A DNA stretch of 64,000 nt, taken from contig JAQFWX010000004.1 in the NCBI GenBank assembly GCA_027605045.1, forward strand, positions 2,180,683 to 2,244,682, written 5' to 3'. The notes below the pieces were generated by a model that was not told where the DNA came from, made no database searches, and was given only the letters and a program-made list of their open reading frames with translations. Within the stretch, counting starts at the first letter, position 1, and every line of letters begins with the position of its first letter. Below are positions 1 through 12,293 of the stretch, in pieces. The DNA comes from Phallus indusiatus (Eukaryota > Basidiomycota > Agaricomycetes > Phallales > Phallaceae). Position numbers and translations under genes: made by a program.

Positions 1-1017
1 TGCATGCGTAAAGACCCATCCACACTATGGGAAACATTTGATTCGGAGGGACTCCGAGAGGTTTCTTCAAAGCCTAAAAGTGACGTTTACATGAGGTCAT
101 GAATATTTCAAACGAGAAGAAGTTAATCTTCTCTTACTTTGTACCAATCGGAAGAAACACCTTGTCTTCCAGACATTCCAGACAAATTACCCAAAATGAT
201 AGGAATGCATACAGAAATAATTTTCTCCCGACAAATTGCAATAAGTGGACTGGCGTTACCGGTGGCGAATTTCATTCTGGGTCAAATTGTTTGGGATAAA
301 AGCCTTAAAACCTTTAGAAGCATTACCTCCTTAGTTGTGGTCGCCTTTTATATTCAGATGCACGTACCCCCTGTAATGACGTAGTAGATTTACTTCCGCC
401 CAGTTCTACCACTCTGAAGTTGCGTGCCTTATGGAATACAGATGCCGGTACAAACAACCTTTTACATTAGAACAGGCCATATCATTTGATTTACCTGTAA
501 TAACTGCTGGTGAGTAACACTAAACATTACCAAACGGAATGGAGAATTACCTTAATAATGTATGAATAGAGATTCAAAGGCTTCAGACGTCATTGGAACG
601 CTTGCGTAGTACTCAAGAACAATTGGGTGAAGAAATACAAAGAGTGCCTTCTCCGACTCTTTCTGAAGCATTTCAGGAGAATGTGAGCGTGATGTATGTT
701 GGTTTGGGAGTAATTGAAGGATAGGGTGCTGATGACACCGCGGTAGCGGCTCCCAAGAAGAACGAATCTCAATCCTTCGATTGGCCCTTGATCATAAAGG
801 CGCAATTGCTCGAAATAATCCTCATTATGACTTGCCATCAAATACAATCCAGCCAGTATCGGTAGCCGAGAACACACGCTCTATTGACGACTCTGTTGTC
901 GGAGACGTAGCTGGCGAAACGCGACGGCCTAACACCGAACCCGCGTCCATGGATCAATCACTACAATCTGAAGACAGAAACGGCGTTCATGAAGATAACG
1001 AAGGGGTCTACCTATAA
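1..1017 (+). CDS. 3' part of an unrecognised membrane and coiled-coil protein gene (5' end outside window)
   Basis: I rebuilt five exons: 1-79, 173-363, 404-509, 570-693 and 747-1017. All junctions are GT-AG and phases agree, which supports a real gene. The acceptor of the second exon could instead be 182 with the same phase. The visible protein has a hydrophobic stretch (around IAISGLALPVANFILGQIVW), a second one (SITSLVVVAFYIQ), then a Glu/Gln/Arg-rich helical part likely to form a coiled coil (EIQRLQTSLERLRSTQEQLG), and a polar disordered tail ending in EDNEGVYL. It lies tail to tail with the SAL1-type carrier, only 125 bp between the stop codons. I do not recognise the family; an organelle or ER membrane protein with a cytosolic coiled coil is the most that can be inferred. 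Splice joins are read by eye. Confidence 0.6.
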
Positions 1018-1142
1018 TTCATAAAATTTAAAAATTACATTTAGTTACATGTATTGGTATGTATGTCTTATGTATATGGGTAATATTGCATAGTCAATGA
1101 TCAAGAAATCGATTTAAAATTAAAGTAAAATGAACATAAAAA

Positions 1143-3590
1143 TCATACCACCGCTAACTTTCGCTTCGCATTTTCATAAACTACATAACTTATAGAAACA
1201 CTGGGAACAACCTGGCAAAAGATAGGTTAGAAAAGTTTGCGTAGTATCCAAAGCGAAACAACGTACTTTTGCCAGTGTAGGGAATAACCCGCGATAAAAC
1301 CCACGTACACCATCTGTCGCCATAGTTTTCGACACTACATCCCATACACCGGTATAATGTTGTGGATGTCCAGGGCTACCGGATGCTTGCAACCTTGTCC
1401 GAACAAGATTTAAAGGATACACGCTCGTTGCGCCAATGCTCCCTGATATACTTCCAAACGCAAGTATAGCCATGACACCCGGTTCTTCTTTTCCTGTCGA
1501 TCGAAGATACGCCAATTTTAAAGCCTCAAATGTGGACATGTCAATAGCGGAATACGGGAATACGCCTACACTAAATTTTTAACCGCTACGTTCTTTTCGA
1601 GGCGAAGGTTTACTTACCAACAATGCCAATCTATAAATGAAAACGTGAGTCCAATGCTATCATCACGTAAAAGCGATTCCGTACTTGAAGTCCTCTATAA
1701 AATGCCCGAAATCCTTTTAGTTTCCACAGTCGACGAGCAGACGATGCGATGGTTCTTGTTTCATTGCTTGTGGAACTCATTATCTAAACTAAATTTGAAC
1801 ACGTGTTTACCACCATTATATTGAATACGCACCTGTGTTTTCAGAGTTTCGATGGGGTATATGACTTAAAATCGTCATCCACACCGAATACAACGTGAAT
1901 CTCAAGCATTAGACCTACAGAGTTGACTGGTAATTCCACCAATGCCACCAGATATGAAGCGTGACGTCCCGCTTATGTTCCGCGGGTCCTCAACATGATC
2001 CCAATGTTGAGCAAATAGCTTTTTCTAGATGTGAATGTTTTAATATCTCTTCAAAACAATAAAGTAAAGAAAACTAACGGTTTGCTCATATGTCATGAAT
2101 TTCATTGCAGACTCCTAAAAAACATGAAAAGGACGGCACACAAAACAGAATGATCAATTACCAACCGGGAATATCTTGATTAAATTCAGTCCATTGCCTA
2201 ATACCATTAATATACGTGATTTATTTCACAACTGAGAATTAACTTGCCAACCCAAAATGCCCTGATACCGCCTTCAATATATAACTTGGATATCGCGTCG
2301 GTTAAAACTCTTAGGCCATGAACTGGAGTTGGGGCACCAGGAGCAACGTGCAGAGCTGGCTGTCGGGTAATTAAGAAAATCTTTAAACGGTCAAATGGCG
2401 CGGTGGCGGTTCTCGATACTATAGACTATATGAGTTAAACGTGGCGTGAAGACGACAACACAACTAACCTGCACCCGCTATACCTCCTGCAAGGAGATAA
2501 CGTGCGGTTTGTCCGAAGAGCCGAGATTGATCGGTCTCGTCTAATTCTAGATTATTGTGATATGTAAGATTACTGTCTTCTTCATTGTCACTTTTGTCGT
2601 CTTCTGGACGAGAACGCGGGGGAAGCTTCTTGTTATCCGGTGGTCGATCTTCTGCGCTTAGGGTAACATCACCTGAATTTGCGGGTGATCAGAACAACTA
2701 AGCCAATGATAACGATGGGACTAACCTTCCATGTTGATCCTAGCAGAACCTCGTCCGTCGTCACCAAGAAATTTCCGAACTTCGTAATATCTAAATTAAA
2801 GGCTGACTGGTACTGGTGGTGTTGAGATTACAGCAGTCTTACCTAAATATTTCTTTGGGGGAGGCAGGCCGGGCTAATAATAATAGGAAATCGCGGAATT
2901 CTGGAAAACTGATGGCATGGGAATGTGGTGAGGATGTCAGGAAGGTCATGAACTCGGCTAAGGTTGCTGTAGTTAGGGTGATATCTTAAAAGAACGACAG
3001 CTTAAATTTCTAATGAATCGTTATTTTGATAGAATTCCCTACCCGCTTTCTTCAGAGCGAGGGCCAACTCGTTAGCGTCAAGATGTCCATTGTTATCGAG
3101 GTCAAGCTCATCATGGAAAATACTCCACAATTCTATCCCAATGCATTAGATAACAGACCAGGCAAACGAAGTGATACGAACCTGCTTCTTTTCTATCAGC
3201 ATACTCAACAAAATCCTGCCATGCAACCTGAGAGGAGACGTCTTTGGAATGACAGCTCTTTCTCAGCTCATTTTCATACATTGCCCATAAACGTCGAGCT
3301 CGCTCATCGTTCAGGGATGTCTGATTCGACCATAGATTCTCATCGTGCTCAACGTTCTTATCATGGGTTGGAAGTCGGCTCCACAAGGCTCTCAATCGAG
3401 CTTCCCGATTCTGTTCGCCTTCTAGTTGACGAGCTTCAATAAGCGTTGAAGGAAGAGGCTGCCACGAAGGTGGATCAGAACGTAATGGTGGAATAAGAGG
3501 TGTCGCTTGAGCACCAGAGAAAGAGGCATCGAAAACGGCCCGCCGTGACGGTGGACTTTTGCCAGTTCCCTCAGGTGTGTGCGCAGACAT
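1143..3590 (-). CDS. SAL1: Calcium-dependent mitochondrial ATP-Mg/phosphate carrier (SAL1 / SLC25A24 type)
   Basis: The product is an inner-mitochondrial-membrane carrier that exchanges ATP-Mg or ADP for phosphate under cytosolic Ca2+ control (family knowledge). The start ATG is at 3590. The N-terminal half carries EF-hand sequence; the clearest loop is DLDNNGHLDANE near 3080, followed by a second helix-loop region near 2900. The C-terminal half has three solute-carrier repeats: one containing RTATAPFDRLKIF, one with SIYPIETLKTQ, one with YPLNLVRTRLQASG. These carry the PxD/ExxK/R signature and end VVYENAKRKLAVV. The exon joins I checked, such as GIVG/VFPYSAIDM across 1570-1615, restore the conserved frame. 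A tiny exon of 13 nt lies around 1615-1630, between two introns. The gene is convergent with the partial gene on its left. Identification is firm; the exact number of exons is not. Confidence 0.93.
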
Positions 3591-3883
3591 GCCAAGCTGG
3601 ACAATATTAACCCGCTAGGGCGCTAGGTAAGGTCTGACGTCGTTCGGGGCGTCTGTCAATGAGAAAGACGAGAACCGTGCGGGAAGTTGAAAAACGGTAT
3701 TGTAGATGTTGGGGGTTGTATTATGCTCGACATAGAGTTCAATATGACTAAGCACCGTATCATCATGCCAGATAGGACAGCTACACATGAATAATTTAAT
3801 TAAAGTATCCTAATTGGGGTATATCTTATTCCGGATTTCCTATCTGTGATAACCACCCGAGCATAACATGATAATGACATCCA

Positions 3884-6800
3884 TCAATATGGAATACCTT
3901 TTTTCAGAATCCGAAAGATGTTTAGCAATCGTTTACACACAACAGGATCAATTACTAACCGTTTTGTAACTAGATCGAGAATAGTCGTTAGTATACGTAT
4001 ATTTTTGGAACAAGTAAACTCGGAAACGTACCCTCTGAAATTCGTCGTAGGCGGTGCTTCTGAAGTTTTCATACGCATTTTTTATGACTTTCACCATGTA
4101 ATCTGCCGCTTCCCGTTCGTTTAGATGCAAAACAAATCTATCTCTCAAGCGTTTGATCGTTCCTTCACCCTTAAAGCTGGGTAGGCCAGTTCCCAGCATT
4201 AAATGAACTGTGTTGATAATGTGTTCGGCGTGAGGTCGAATAGCAAGGAACGCCTTCACCGTCAAATTGACGAAAAGGGCATAACCTTGGGAATACCGCC
4301 CGCCCATGAGGTTAACCATCTCATGGTTTAACTTGAAGGAGTTGGGCTCGAACTTCATCCCTCCTGGACGTAGAAATCACAATTAATTAGTAACGCTGTC
4401 AAGGGTAAGAAGACAGATGTGAACTTATCTATATCGAATAGGAACCCGAAATCTATGACTCAATTAGCAAGATAGAGATAAAATGGATCCAAAAAAGTAG
4501 CATACCGATATGGACAATATGCCCTTCACCGTCGATCATGATGTTACCGTTGTGGCGATCTTTAATCTGGAAGAAAGATAGGCCAATCAATCCCGCACAT
4601 ATGCAACAAACAGGCGCACCTGAAGGATATAGCAAGTGACTGAGTATGCTGCCATTGAATGAATAAAATTCAAGCGAGCACGCTGGAAAGAGATGGAATC
4701 CATGGAACCGTATTTGGAAATAAAGAAAGCTAAAAGATCATTAGTTTTTGCACGTCCCATCTCATCCCTTGAAGTCGCATTAGGGACAACGTCAATAATT
4801 CCACACTAGAAAATACGCTAAGTCAAATGGCATCAGTATAGGAACAAAAACGCACTCCAGGTCCAGTAGCAGTAACTCTATAAGGATATAAATATAATGA
4901 AAGGCCAATGTCGCCGAATACGTTCTTGAACATGGCAATGACCTGTAACGCCAGAACATCTTGCCTGCAATCATCACCGACTTTGAATATAGCCTGCTGC
5001 CAGACGTCCACTTCGGTTTCACCGGCCACCACTGATTCTAAGACAGAATCCGGATCGGAGTCTACCACAAGACGCTTCTTTCTGACTTTGAAAGTCGCCA
5101 TGAAAGGTGCCTGAGGAAGATTTAAAAAGCTTTATTTCAACCACTAGTTCATAGAATATTATTCACCTTTGCATGACTCTGTAGTGGTCTGCCAGACTTT
5201 TTGTCAATGTCAACTACTACGCCATCCGGATTGCTCGGTAGATAGACCCCAACGTCAACATTGATTTTTGCCATTTCCTCGTCGATTTTGGCCTATATTT
5301 AATAATGTTATGATCTCGAAACATGAATAAACTCATGGATGAATAACCTTTTTCTCCGGCTTAGTTTTCTTGATGAAAGGCTTTAATTTTCCAGATATTG
5401 ACGTAACTTCATGGAAGAAGCTGAATTCGCGATCAAAGAAATCCTTTGCTTCTCCGGATAAGGAATCTATGACCGAATTCATCACTTTGTCTAAAACTGG
5501 TTTAATGGTATCCTCCTAGTAGAATTTAGAATTTTGGTCTTATGAAAGCTTATTTTTACATACAATCTCAGCTGCATCATCTTTGTAGGCGTTTGCTTGC
5601 ATATTCCAAATAATTTGATGACAAAAGAGTTGTGAGATTTGAGCAGTCTCAAAAATGAAACGTTGAACGTAACCTAAATATAATATAATCCGTTAGCACA
5701 CAGACGAAAGTATGCTCTTTCATACCCAGTGTATCATTCCGCAGAGCCTGTACAACTTGAGGGACGAAAAAGAATGTCAGTGCGACAGGATGTTGAATTA
5801 GGGCACGATGAGCGTATTGTAGAATCAAAGGATCGTTGTTATATCGTGGCTCGAAATAGGCGATGGCAGTGATTGGCGTAACAGCTTCCCAGATAAGCAA
5901 GTGCTGCGAACAGACAATTAATCGCAATACGAAAGTCTTTATTAGCACATACTTTGAGATCACGACTGATGTTTGGATCTAGTCTTTCTCCCAAGAGATG
6001 TTTAAGGGCTTCCGGATACGCGAGCGCGCTCCTAGTATTTGAACGAACCCATCTGCCGACTTCATTTTGAACAACAGGGTTCTTAAATCTCTCGGGCAAA
6101 TATATAGCCAAGGCAGGGTTAATTTTCCAAGCTACTTGAATCAAGTTTTTCCAGGTATTCTAGATCAATGAAATTAATTCCAGAGGGAAGAAGACATTAG
6201 GTTGCGTCTCACGTCAAGGACACCCCTTTCGGAGAAATTGATATGATCTGTACCCCGCTGGGGATCATTACTTGGATTGCGCCAGACACAAAGGCGGGTG
6301 ATCTCGCTCTCTACAAGTAAACGAAGGAGATGATTCCACTCTCTAAAACCATGGGGACGACCTAGAAACATCGAAGTCACGAGCATAACCACATTGTTTA
6401 AGCTTACTATTTTTCTTGGTATCGCCGAACCCTGATATATTCGTACTATCCTTTATTGTGTCGCATTGAACGATGATAAGAAATTCATTCAAAAGCTTGA
6501 TTTCTGTGTCTAATTGGACCCGATCGGCTCCAAATGACCATCTAAAACAGCTAAAGAAAACAAACAAAAGGAAGGTCAAGTTAACGCACTGAGGAGTTGT
6601 TGCAAACCACGAAAACGCAGTTAGGTAAAGTTCCTTTCGTAGATAATATTCACAGGCTGCATCCAATGTGGCGCCCTTCAAAGCTTCAAATGCGAACGAA
6701 AGAAAAGCGAAGCGACATTCTCGGGCTAGGGGATGTTTGCTGAAATAGTGCCATCAGACTTGAAACCAGCGTTGAGCAAGCAACTGCAAAACTTTACCTC

Positions 6801-9800
6801 ATTAAGGAATGGGCCCGCGCAGAACGTAAAGCAAGCCGAATAAATAACAGAACGAGACCAGGTCTGTTGTATCTCACAGCTTGATAGCGACTCGACAGCA
6901 TTTGAAGCAAAAGGGTGTGCGGAACAACAACTCTGCGAGCAGCAGCGGCAGCCCTGTCTGCATCCGCTTTCTCAGTTGGGCTATAGTCGATTGGATGATA
7001 GAATGGACCGGAAGAGCTAGGGCTGTGTAAGATAGAGACAAAGAATAACAGTAAATATATGTACTTAAGAGCTTCGGAAAATATCCCCTTTCTCACCCTA
7101 ATGGTCTCCATCCAAGCTGAGTTGAATTCGACCATAACGGCCATCTCTAGATCACATCGGTCGGATATGAGCCATGTCCAGGCTTCAATTCCGCTAGAGA
7201 TACTGGTCGGCGTAAATATTTCAAATGGAAGGGTTACCAAGTAATGAAGTAGCACATCATCACGCTAGAGAACATTTATTAGACAACCGGAAGTATGTAT
7301 GTTTGTGAGCGAACCTGTGTATCAAATATGAGGATGGATGCACAGCGGAAAAGTAAACGTTTGAGCCCTTGGGCAGTCAACGTTGCAGTCCTATTTCGTA
7401 TTGCTGTTATGGTTGTGGCGATAGTCTCCTTGAGGGCTTCTCGAACCGAGTCCAGTGCTGCCGAAGAACATTTATCTGGGATATTCACAATTTAGCTCCA
7501 ATTTTTGTGGCACTGTGTTATTAAAAAGGCATACCGGATCCTTTTACCAGTTGGATCCCATTCGGTTCCCCTGCAAAATGTTCCTTGCATGCTATCTGAC
7601 TGGTTAATGCTTTAGCCCTGTCGGGCTTCCACGAAAGGGCACCAGATATAGGATCTAGGGAGTGATGTAGGTACAATCGCTCTCTTACAGGGACATGGAC
7701 GTACGTGTTTCCCGCTGTTGAGTTTGGACAGATGAACCGAATTGTAAGGCCATTGAAGCACCTAACTCCGTCACATCCCTTGGGTATATCGATTGCCAGT
7801 CGGTCAAGTATTTCTAATCAAGATGAAACCAAGTGAAAGAGCCGAATAAGTGAAAATCACCTGAAGGATCGCTTGGAATTCAATTGGGGCACGAACAAGG
7901 GCTATAGAAAACCAATTGTTGGCATTTCTGTAAAGCTGTGACAGCATCTCATTGCGAGCAAGGTAGGAATCGGTCAATTCAACCGTCAAACCACTTCGTT
8001 CAGAAGTAAATTCATAGAGGGGGTTGAACTTGAGGAGATAGTGAGTATTAAAGAAATGAAAGATATGGATTATGTGCATACTTCATCGACAAATTCTCCC
8101 TCGCATGCGTGCCGCAGAATGGTTAGAACTTCTAGAATAGCAAAGACCAGAGGAGTATTGCACATGAGGGACGGCAAAGATGTAATCAAGCGATTCAGGT
8201 AGCGCGATGCTACTTCTCGAGCCTTGCTAACTCGATGGCAACTATAGGTAAGCAGAGTTTTCAGCTCCGAAGTTACTTTACGAGGTAGACGGTGCTCGGA
8301 AACTTGTTTGGTCATATTCGTCTGGCAGTCTCTCATGATCTAGCAAATCAAAGATTAAGACTCAGATCAAGATCCACAATGTTCTTTACCTTTTCACCAA
8401 TTGCTTCCATACAAGGACCGAGTGATGAGTGTTTATTTACACTGCTGTTAACGAAGCAGGCCGGTAAACTTGAGAAGATATTCCCGGAAATCCGAAGTGT
8501 CTCAACCTCATGTACCGTCAAAAGGAAAATGATATGTGAAGGCTGTAAATGACGGATCTCACTCCCCCTTATCGGGATATGCTTCATTAAAAGATCCTTG
8601 TGATAAGAGATAACCTAAACATGTAAAGCTTAAAAAAACGCCGTGAATAATGACTAGATATACACTGACGCCCTGGATATAATCCTGTCGTATCACGGAG
8701 TTGTACTCAATTGCGCTGGCTACGTATTCCATCTCTTCTTCCCTTATTAACACTGGGGTTTTGAGCGCAATTTTGATGAGCGCGTCCCCATAAGGTTCTT
8801 CCGATAGTGATGTAAAACGGAATAATACACATAAAACCCACATATTATGGATTAGTTCTGGACGTTTTTGGAAATTGGGATGAAAATCGCGATGTTCTAG
8901 GATAGCTGCGATTGGTAAGAGTAATGCTGAGAGTTCATCGGTAGGTGGTGGTGTCTGAGTTAAGCATTAGCGGGTAGATTTAAGGAAAATCGGATCTTTC
9001 ACCTTATTATGTTGATGTGAGGAGGCGCTGATCTGAATGTTTACTCCTTTCTCTGAAAATAGGACCAGAAGTTCTTGCAAGTAAGCGTCTCTTAAATCAG
9101 GTCGTTTGTAGCATTCCTTGGCTAAACGAGTTTGAGCGGCAATTATCTGACAGAGATGAATGTTTCAAACATGCGGCAAAGAGAAAGATGAACGAACTGT
9201 GCCGGATACATCAGTATCACCAGAGGATGAACTACGATTAAGCTGGGAAAACGTTTGTATGATGTCCATGAATGAACTTTCAGATGCCATCAGAGCCAGA
9301 TCAACAAGCTGTTCAGAAATGACAGCTTCCAGAGACGACTCCCGCACTCTGAGGAGCTGCAGAAGCATAGAAATGGTCAACCTAGTCACCTGTTATGAGT
9401 GAGGCCAGGCTCAGAATACAACACCCCATATGTGTGAAACGAATACTTACCTCCTCAAGTTGAAATTCAAGAGTCAGGTGCGTCACCACTGAGACACAGC
9501 TGATGCTGACAAGCCGTTTTTCCTCTTCCGTATAACTTCGTCTACCTAGGTCTAAAGAACGAACGGTGGCATTTTCTGCTTCACTGTACGGGGCACTACT
9601 GGGTCGAATTCCCTCGACAATGTCCGTATTGGCCGTCGCAAGAAAATTGAGAAGCGAATACATATTTGAGAGGACGCGATCATCTCCTGGAGCGTACTGG
9701 ATAATACAATCTCAGTACAAAGATCCAAATGAAATGAAATGAAAACAATCACTTTGATACACAGAGCCAGACATTTCGCTGCTGCGAGAAGCGGTACAGG

Positions 9801-11401
9801 ACCGGAAGAAGTGAAATTCAGCTCGAATATAGGCAGCGGGGTCATAATGAAACGTCTCAGGTGATACATCATCTCCTGGGTAATTGACTGGAAACTGCGG
9901 AAGGTCAGCTCAATCCTGTTGAAAAGAAGACTGCTTTAATACTTCTGGACAAGTAACGTAACGGCTTCAAGAGCAGCTTCCTGGACAAGAGCATCGGAAA
10001 CCGGCGATGATTCACTGAGTAGGAGCTTTAATCTGGATAGAAGACTTTGATGAAGGTCTTGCAATGCGACCGAGCAAATGGAAGCCAGTTTCTTTGATCT
10101 TATATTCACAAAAATATTCTTGGAGAAAGTATATATGTCCACTTACAATGCTTTCTGACATGGTTTCCCAGGCATATGTGTCTAAGGACGGCTCTCCATC
10201 AAGTTCTTCTAACTGCTGGAGGAGATCGGTATAACATCGGAGAGCCGATTCCATTGTTGTATGCAATGTCTCCTTTATGTGCTCATCCTCAATTTCCAAT
10301 ACCTTTGCGGGCTCTTCAATGAGGGTCGACCAAACAGCATTCGCAGCCGCCGCTTCTTCTGGGGCTTGCAAAGGATCCAAGTTTAAAGGAGGGCAAAGAC
10401 ATTGTGCAAGAACGGTTCCTTGAATTTCAATGACACAGCACACGGAGAAATAGCCTGTGAGCGGTCGGCCGTTAGAAACATAACGGGCTAACAGACTATG
10501 CACGAAGATTTCTTCGTCTTCATCACTGTCCTCGGTATGCTTCGCTAGTTCGACAAGAAGATCGTTCAGGCGTTCAACTACATTTGACAAAAACAGATCG
10601 CTCATGCTGTGAGACAGATCATGCCACTCCATTAATGACCAAGGGAATGAGGTTGAAATCACAGCGCGATAAAACCCGTGAAAAGAGGGAGCGAATTGGG
10701 ATATGACGTTAGCAGCTATACATAATTTGGTTATTTTTCATTAAACAAGGTTAAACGATACTTGCGAGTCTCAGTTTTCAGCTGATTCACGGTAATAGAT
10801 GCAAAGCTGAATATAGATTGCATAATGGTAGGTCGGTGTTCTGAATGAGCGACAGCAAGGCGAAGGAGTGAAGATATTGTGGTATATGTCAGTTGATCAG
10901 AAAGAGCCCAATCTAATCGAGGTATTTATTCTGTTGAGCAGACACGTTAATTTGATTTGAAGCATACCTGTCCAAGAAAGTGTCCTGTCGAAGTCGATGT
11001 ACGGAATGTCCCGCAAGATATCAATTAGGCCAGATACAGCAGATACGGTATGAGTTTCAGAAAGTTTAGGGCATAATTCAGCGAAGCCCATATTGCATTG
11101 CACGCGGGAAGTTGGCTATGAATCATTAGGCGTGTGACAGGGTATAAAGTAAGATTGAGGAAACAAACCATGAAAACTCGAGGAGGTGAAAGTTTCTCGT
11201 CTTCAGTAACATTTCGAGTTTCTACTTTTGAATAAACGTAATCAATGGCATCGTTTACTGAGGATGCATTCTGTTGCTCTTTCGACGAGCCAACGCTGCG
11301 CGCCAAGTCGCTCAATATGAGTTGACGCAGGTTCAGTTCAAGACTAGAAATAAATCAATTATTATTTAACGACCTTACGGAAGTTGTCATTACCAATCCA
11401 T
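3884..11401 (-). CDS. STT4: Phosphatidylinositol 4-kinase III alpha (STT4)
   Basis: This kinase makes PI4P at the plasma membrane and supports the MAP-kinase wall-integrity branch and actin organisation (family knowledge). The start is taken at 11401, where ATGGATTG joins across an intron to give MDCLELNLRQLILSDLAR. The long helical N-terminus is visible piecewise, for example RYLNRLITSLPSLMCNTP near 8200. The catalytic domain is complete at the 3' end: KVGDDCRQDVLALQVI, the catalytic loop KDRHNGNIMIDGEGHIVHI, the DFG segment DFGFLFDIGPGGMKFEP, then LNHEMVNLMGG, and the C-terminus FQRLQNGIPY. At about 7.5 kb with many introns, the length fits a kinase of roughly 1900-2000 residues. Two oddities lie in the kinase domain: an intron bounded by AT and AC (4370-4428) and a 10-nt exon (3960-3969). 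Both are listed separately. Confidence 0.95.
3960..3969 (-). other. STT4: 10-nt microexon near the 3' end of STT4
   Basis: The exon TTACAAAACG lies between two 62-nt GT-AG introns (3970-4031 upstream, 3898-3959 downstream), the former with a TACTAAC branch site. Joining it gives CAG AGG TTA CAA AAC G|GT ATT CCA TAT TGA, that is QRLQNGIPY-stop, the conserved end of PI 4-kinase alpha. Skipping it loses the frame and the conserved tail. The last coding exon, 3884-3897, is also only 14 nt. Confidence 0.85.
4370..4428 (-). other. STT4: Apparent AT-AC intron in the STT4 kinase domain
   Basis: The 59-nt intron begins ATAAGT and ends TTCTAC, with a TACTAAT branch-like motif about 20 nt before its end. 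Removing it joins GAT ATA G to GT CCA GGA GGG ATG, giving DIGPGGMKFEP, the expected sequence after the DFG motif. I tried the nearby GT donors and AG acceptors; each gave a wrong frame or a stop. The 5' site resembles the U2-type AT-AC class and not the U12 consensus ATATCC. The upstream exon, 4429-4452, is only 24 nt. Confidence 0.8.
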
Positions 11402-12293
11402 CCTTTGACATAGAAAGTAAACGAGCGAAGATACAAGGTATTTAGTTGCGCAAGTGAGTAGTCTTAACTTGCAACTGTGACCTAATGCACTGTCACTTGG
11501 TTCACCTGTATTCCGAATCTACGTCACTGGCACGGTATTTACCTATGGTCTACCTAGGAACGAGGAAATGGATCAAGGAGTCACCTGTATGAAAGCTGGT
11601 TTTATAATTGTAGGCTGCGCTTGACACCCTCCAAATTAAATTAATCAATAATACCAATCGAAGGCCACTAGCAGCACTGGCTCTTCTAGTATCGCACTTT
11701 AGCCCCAAGACAGACAAAGGCATGTTTCATGATTAGCGTGAAGCAGATTGAAGTTCTGCCTAGCTGAACTCGCACAATTTCAATATTCGAGGGGACGAGA
11801 ACGGTCGTCAAAATCTTCATCGACGATTTGAAGCAGATTTCTAGATTTCCGGGAAATAACGGTGATTCTACTCAAAGTCTATATTTTACATAAATTTATG
11901 TATTCAAAAAAATCTTCTTCAATCGTTTTCAGCTCCTATGGTCTGCGGCATTCTCACACCCAAATCCCCACCGCCCACCAAAACACGTTGCTGTATGTAT
12001 GTAAAAAAACTCGTTTCGAAAGGGTCGATATCGTCAGGTGCAAATCCAGTTGCATTATATTATTACCAAGCAAGAATAATTATCAAGAAAATTTACCAGA
12101 TACGGATTACGTTCACCAGAGCCTATTACATATTCTAAAAATCTATGCTAATCGGAATGTCAACCGCTCCGAAGAACCACACAAATAAGAACATGTTGCC
12201 TGCCCTATTCGCCGGAGAAAACCAATTGAACAACGCAAGAAAATCACCGAATCGATTCAACCTCTGCTATGTATTCCTGGAGCTAATCACCGT
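11402..12293. other. Intergenic region between STT4 and a small minus-strand gene
   Basis: This is about 890 bp, the STT4 promoter side plus the 3' flank of the next minus-strand gene. Three overlapping plus-strand frames are open for 66-108 codons around 11862-12420, but they read differently from each other and match nothing I know. On the minus strand, a hydrophobic frame (around NWFSPANRAGNMFLFVWFF near 12200) lacks a start codon and a credible splice site. I therefore call no gene here. Confidence 0.5.

Noticed and set aside
590..877. Minus-strand frame with LYLMASHNEDYFEQLRLYDQ
   Set aside because: It lies opposite exons of the plus-strand gene that join in phase; it has no start or splice support of its own.
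4370..4428. Canonical GT-AG introns at the STT4 DFG segment
   Set aside because: Using the GT at about 4424 with the AG acceptors before GAGGGATG or CGTTACTAA changes the frame or gives an in-frame stop; only the AT-AC join keeps DIGPGGMKFEP.
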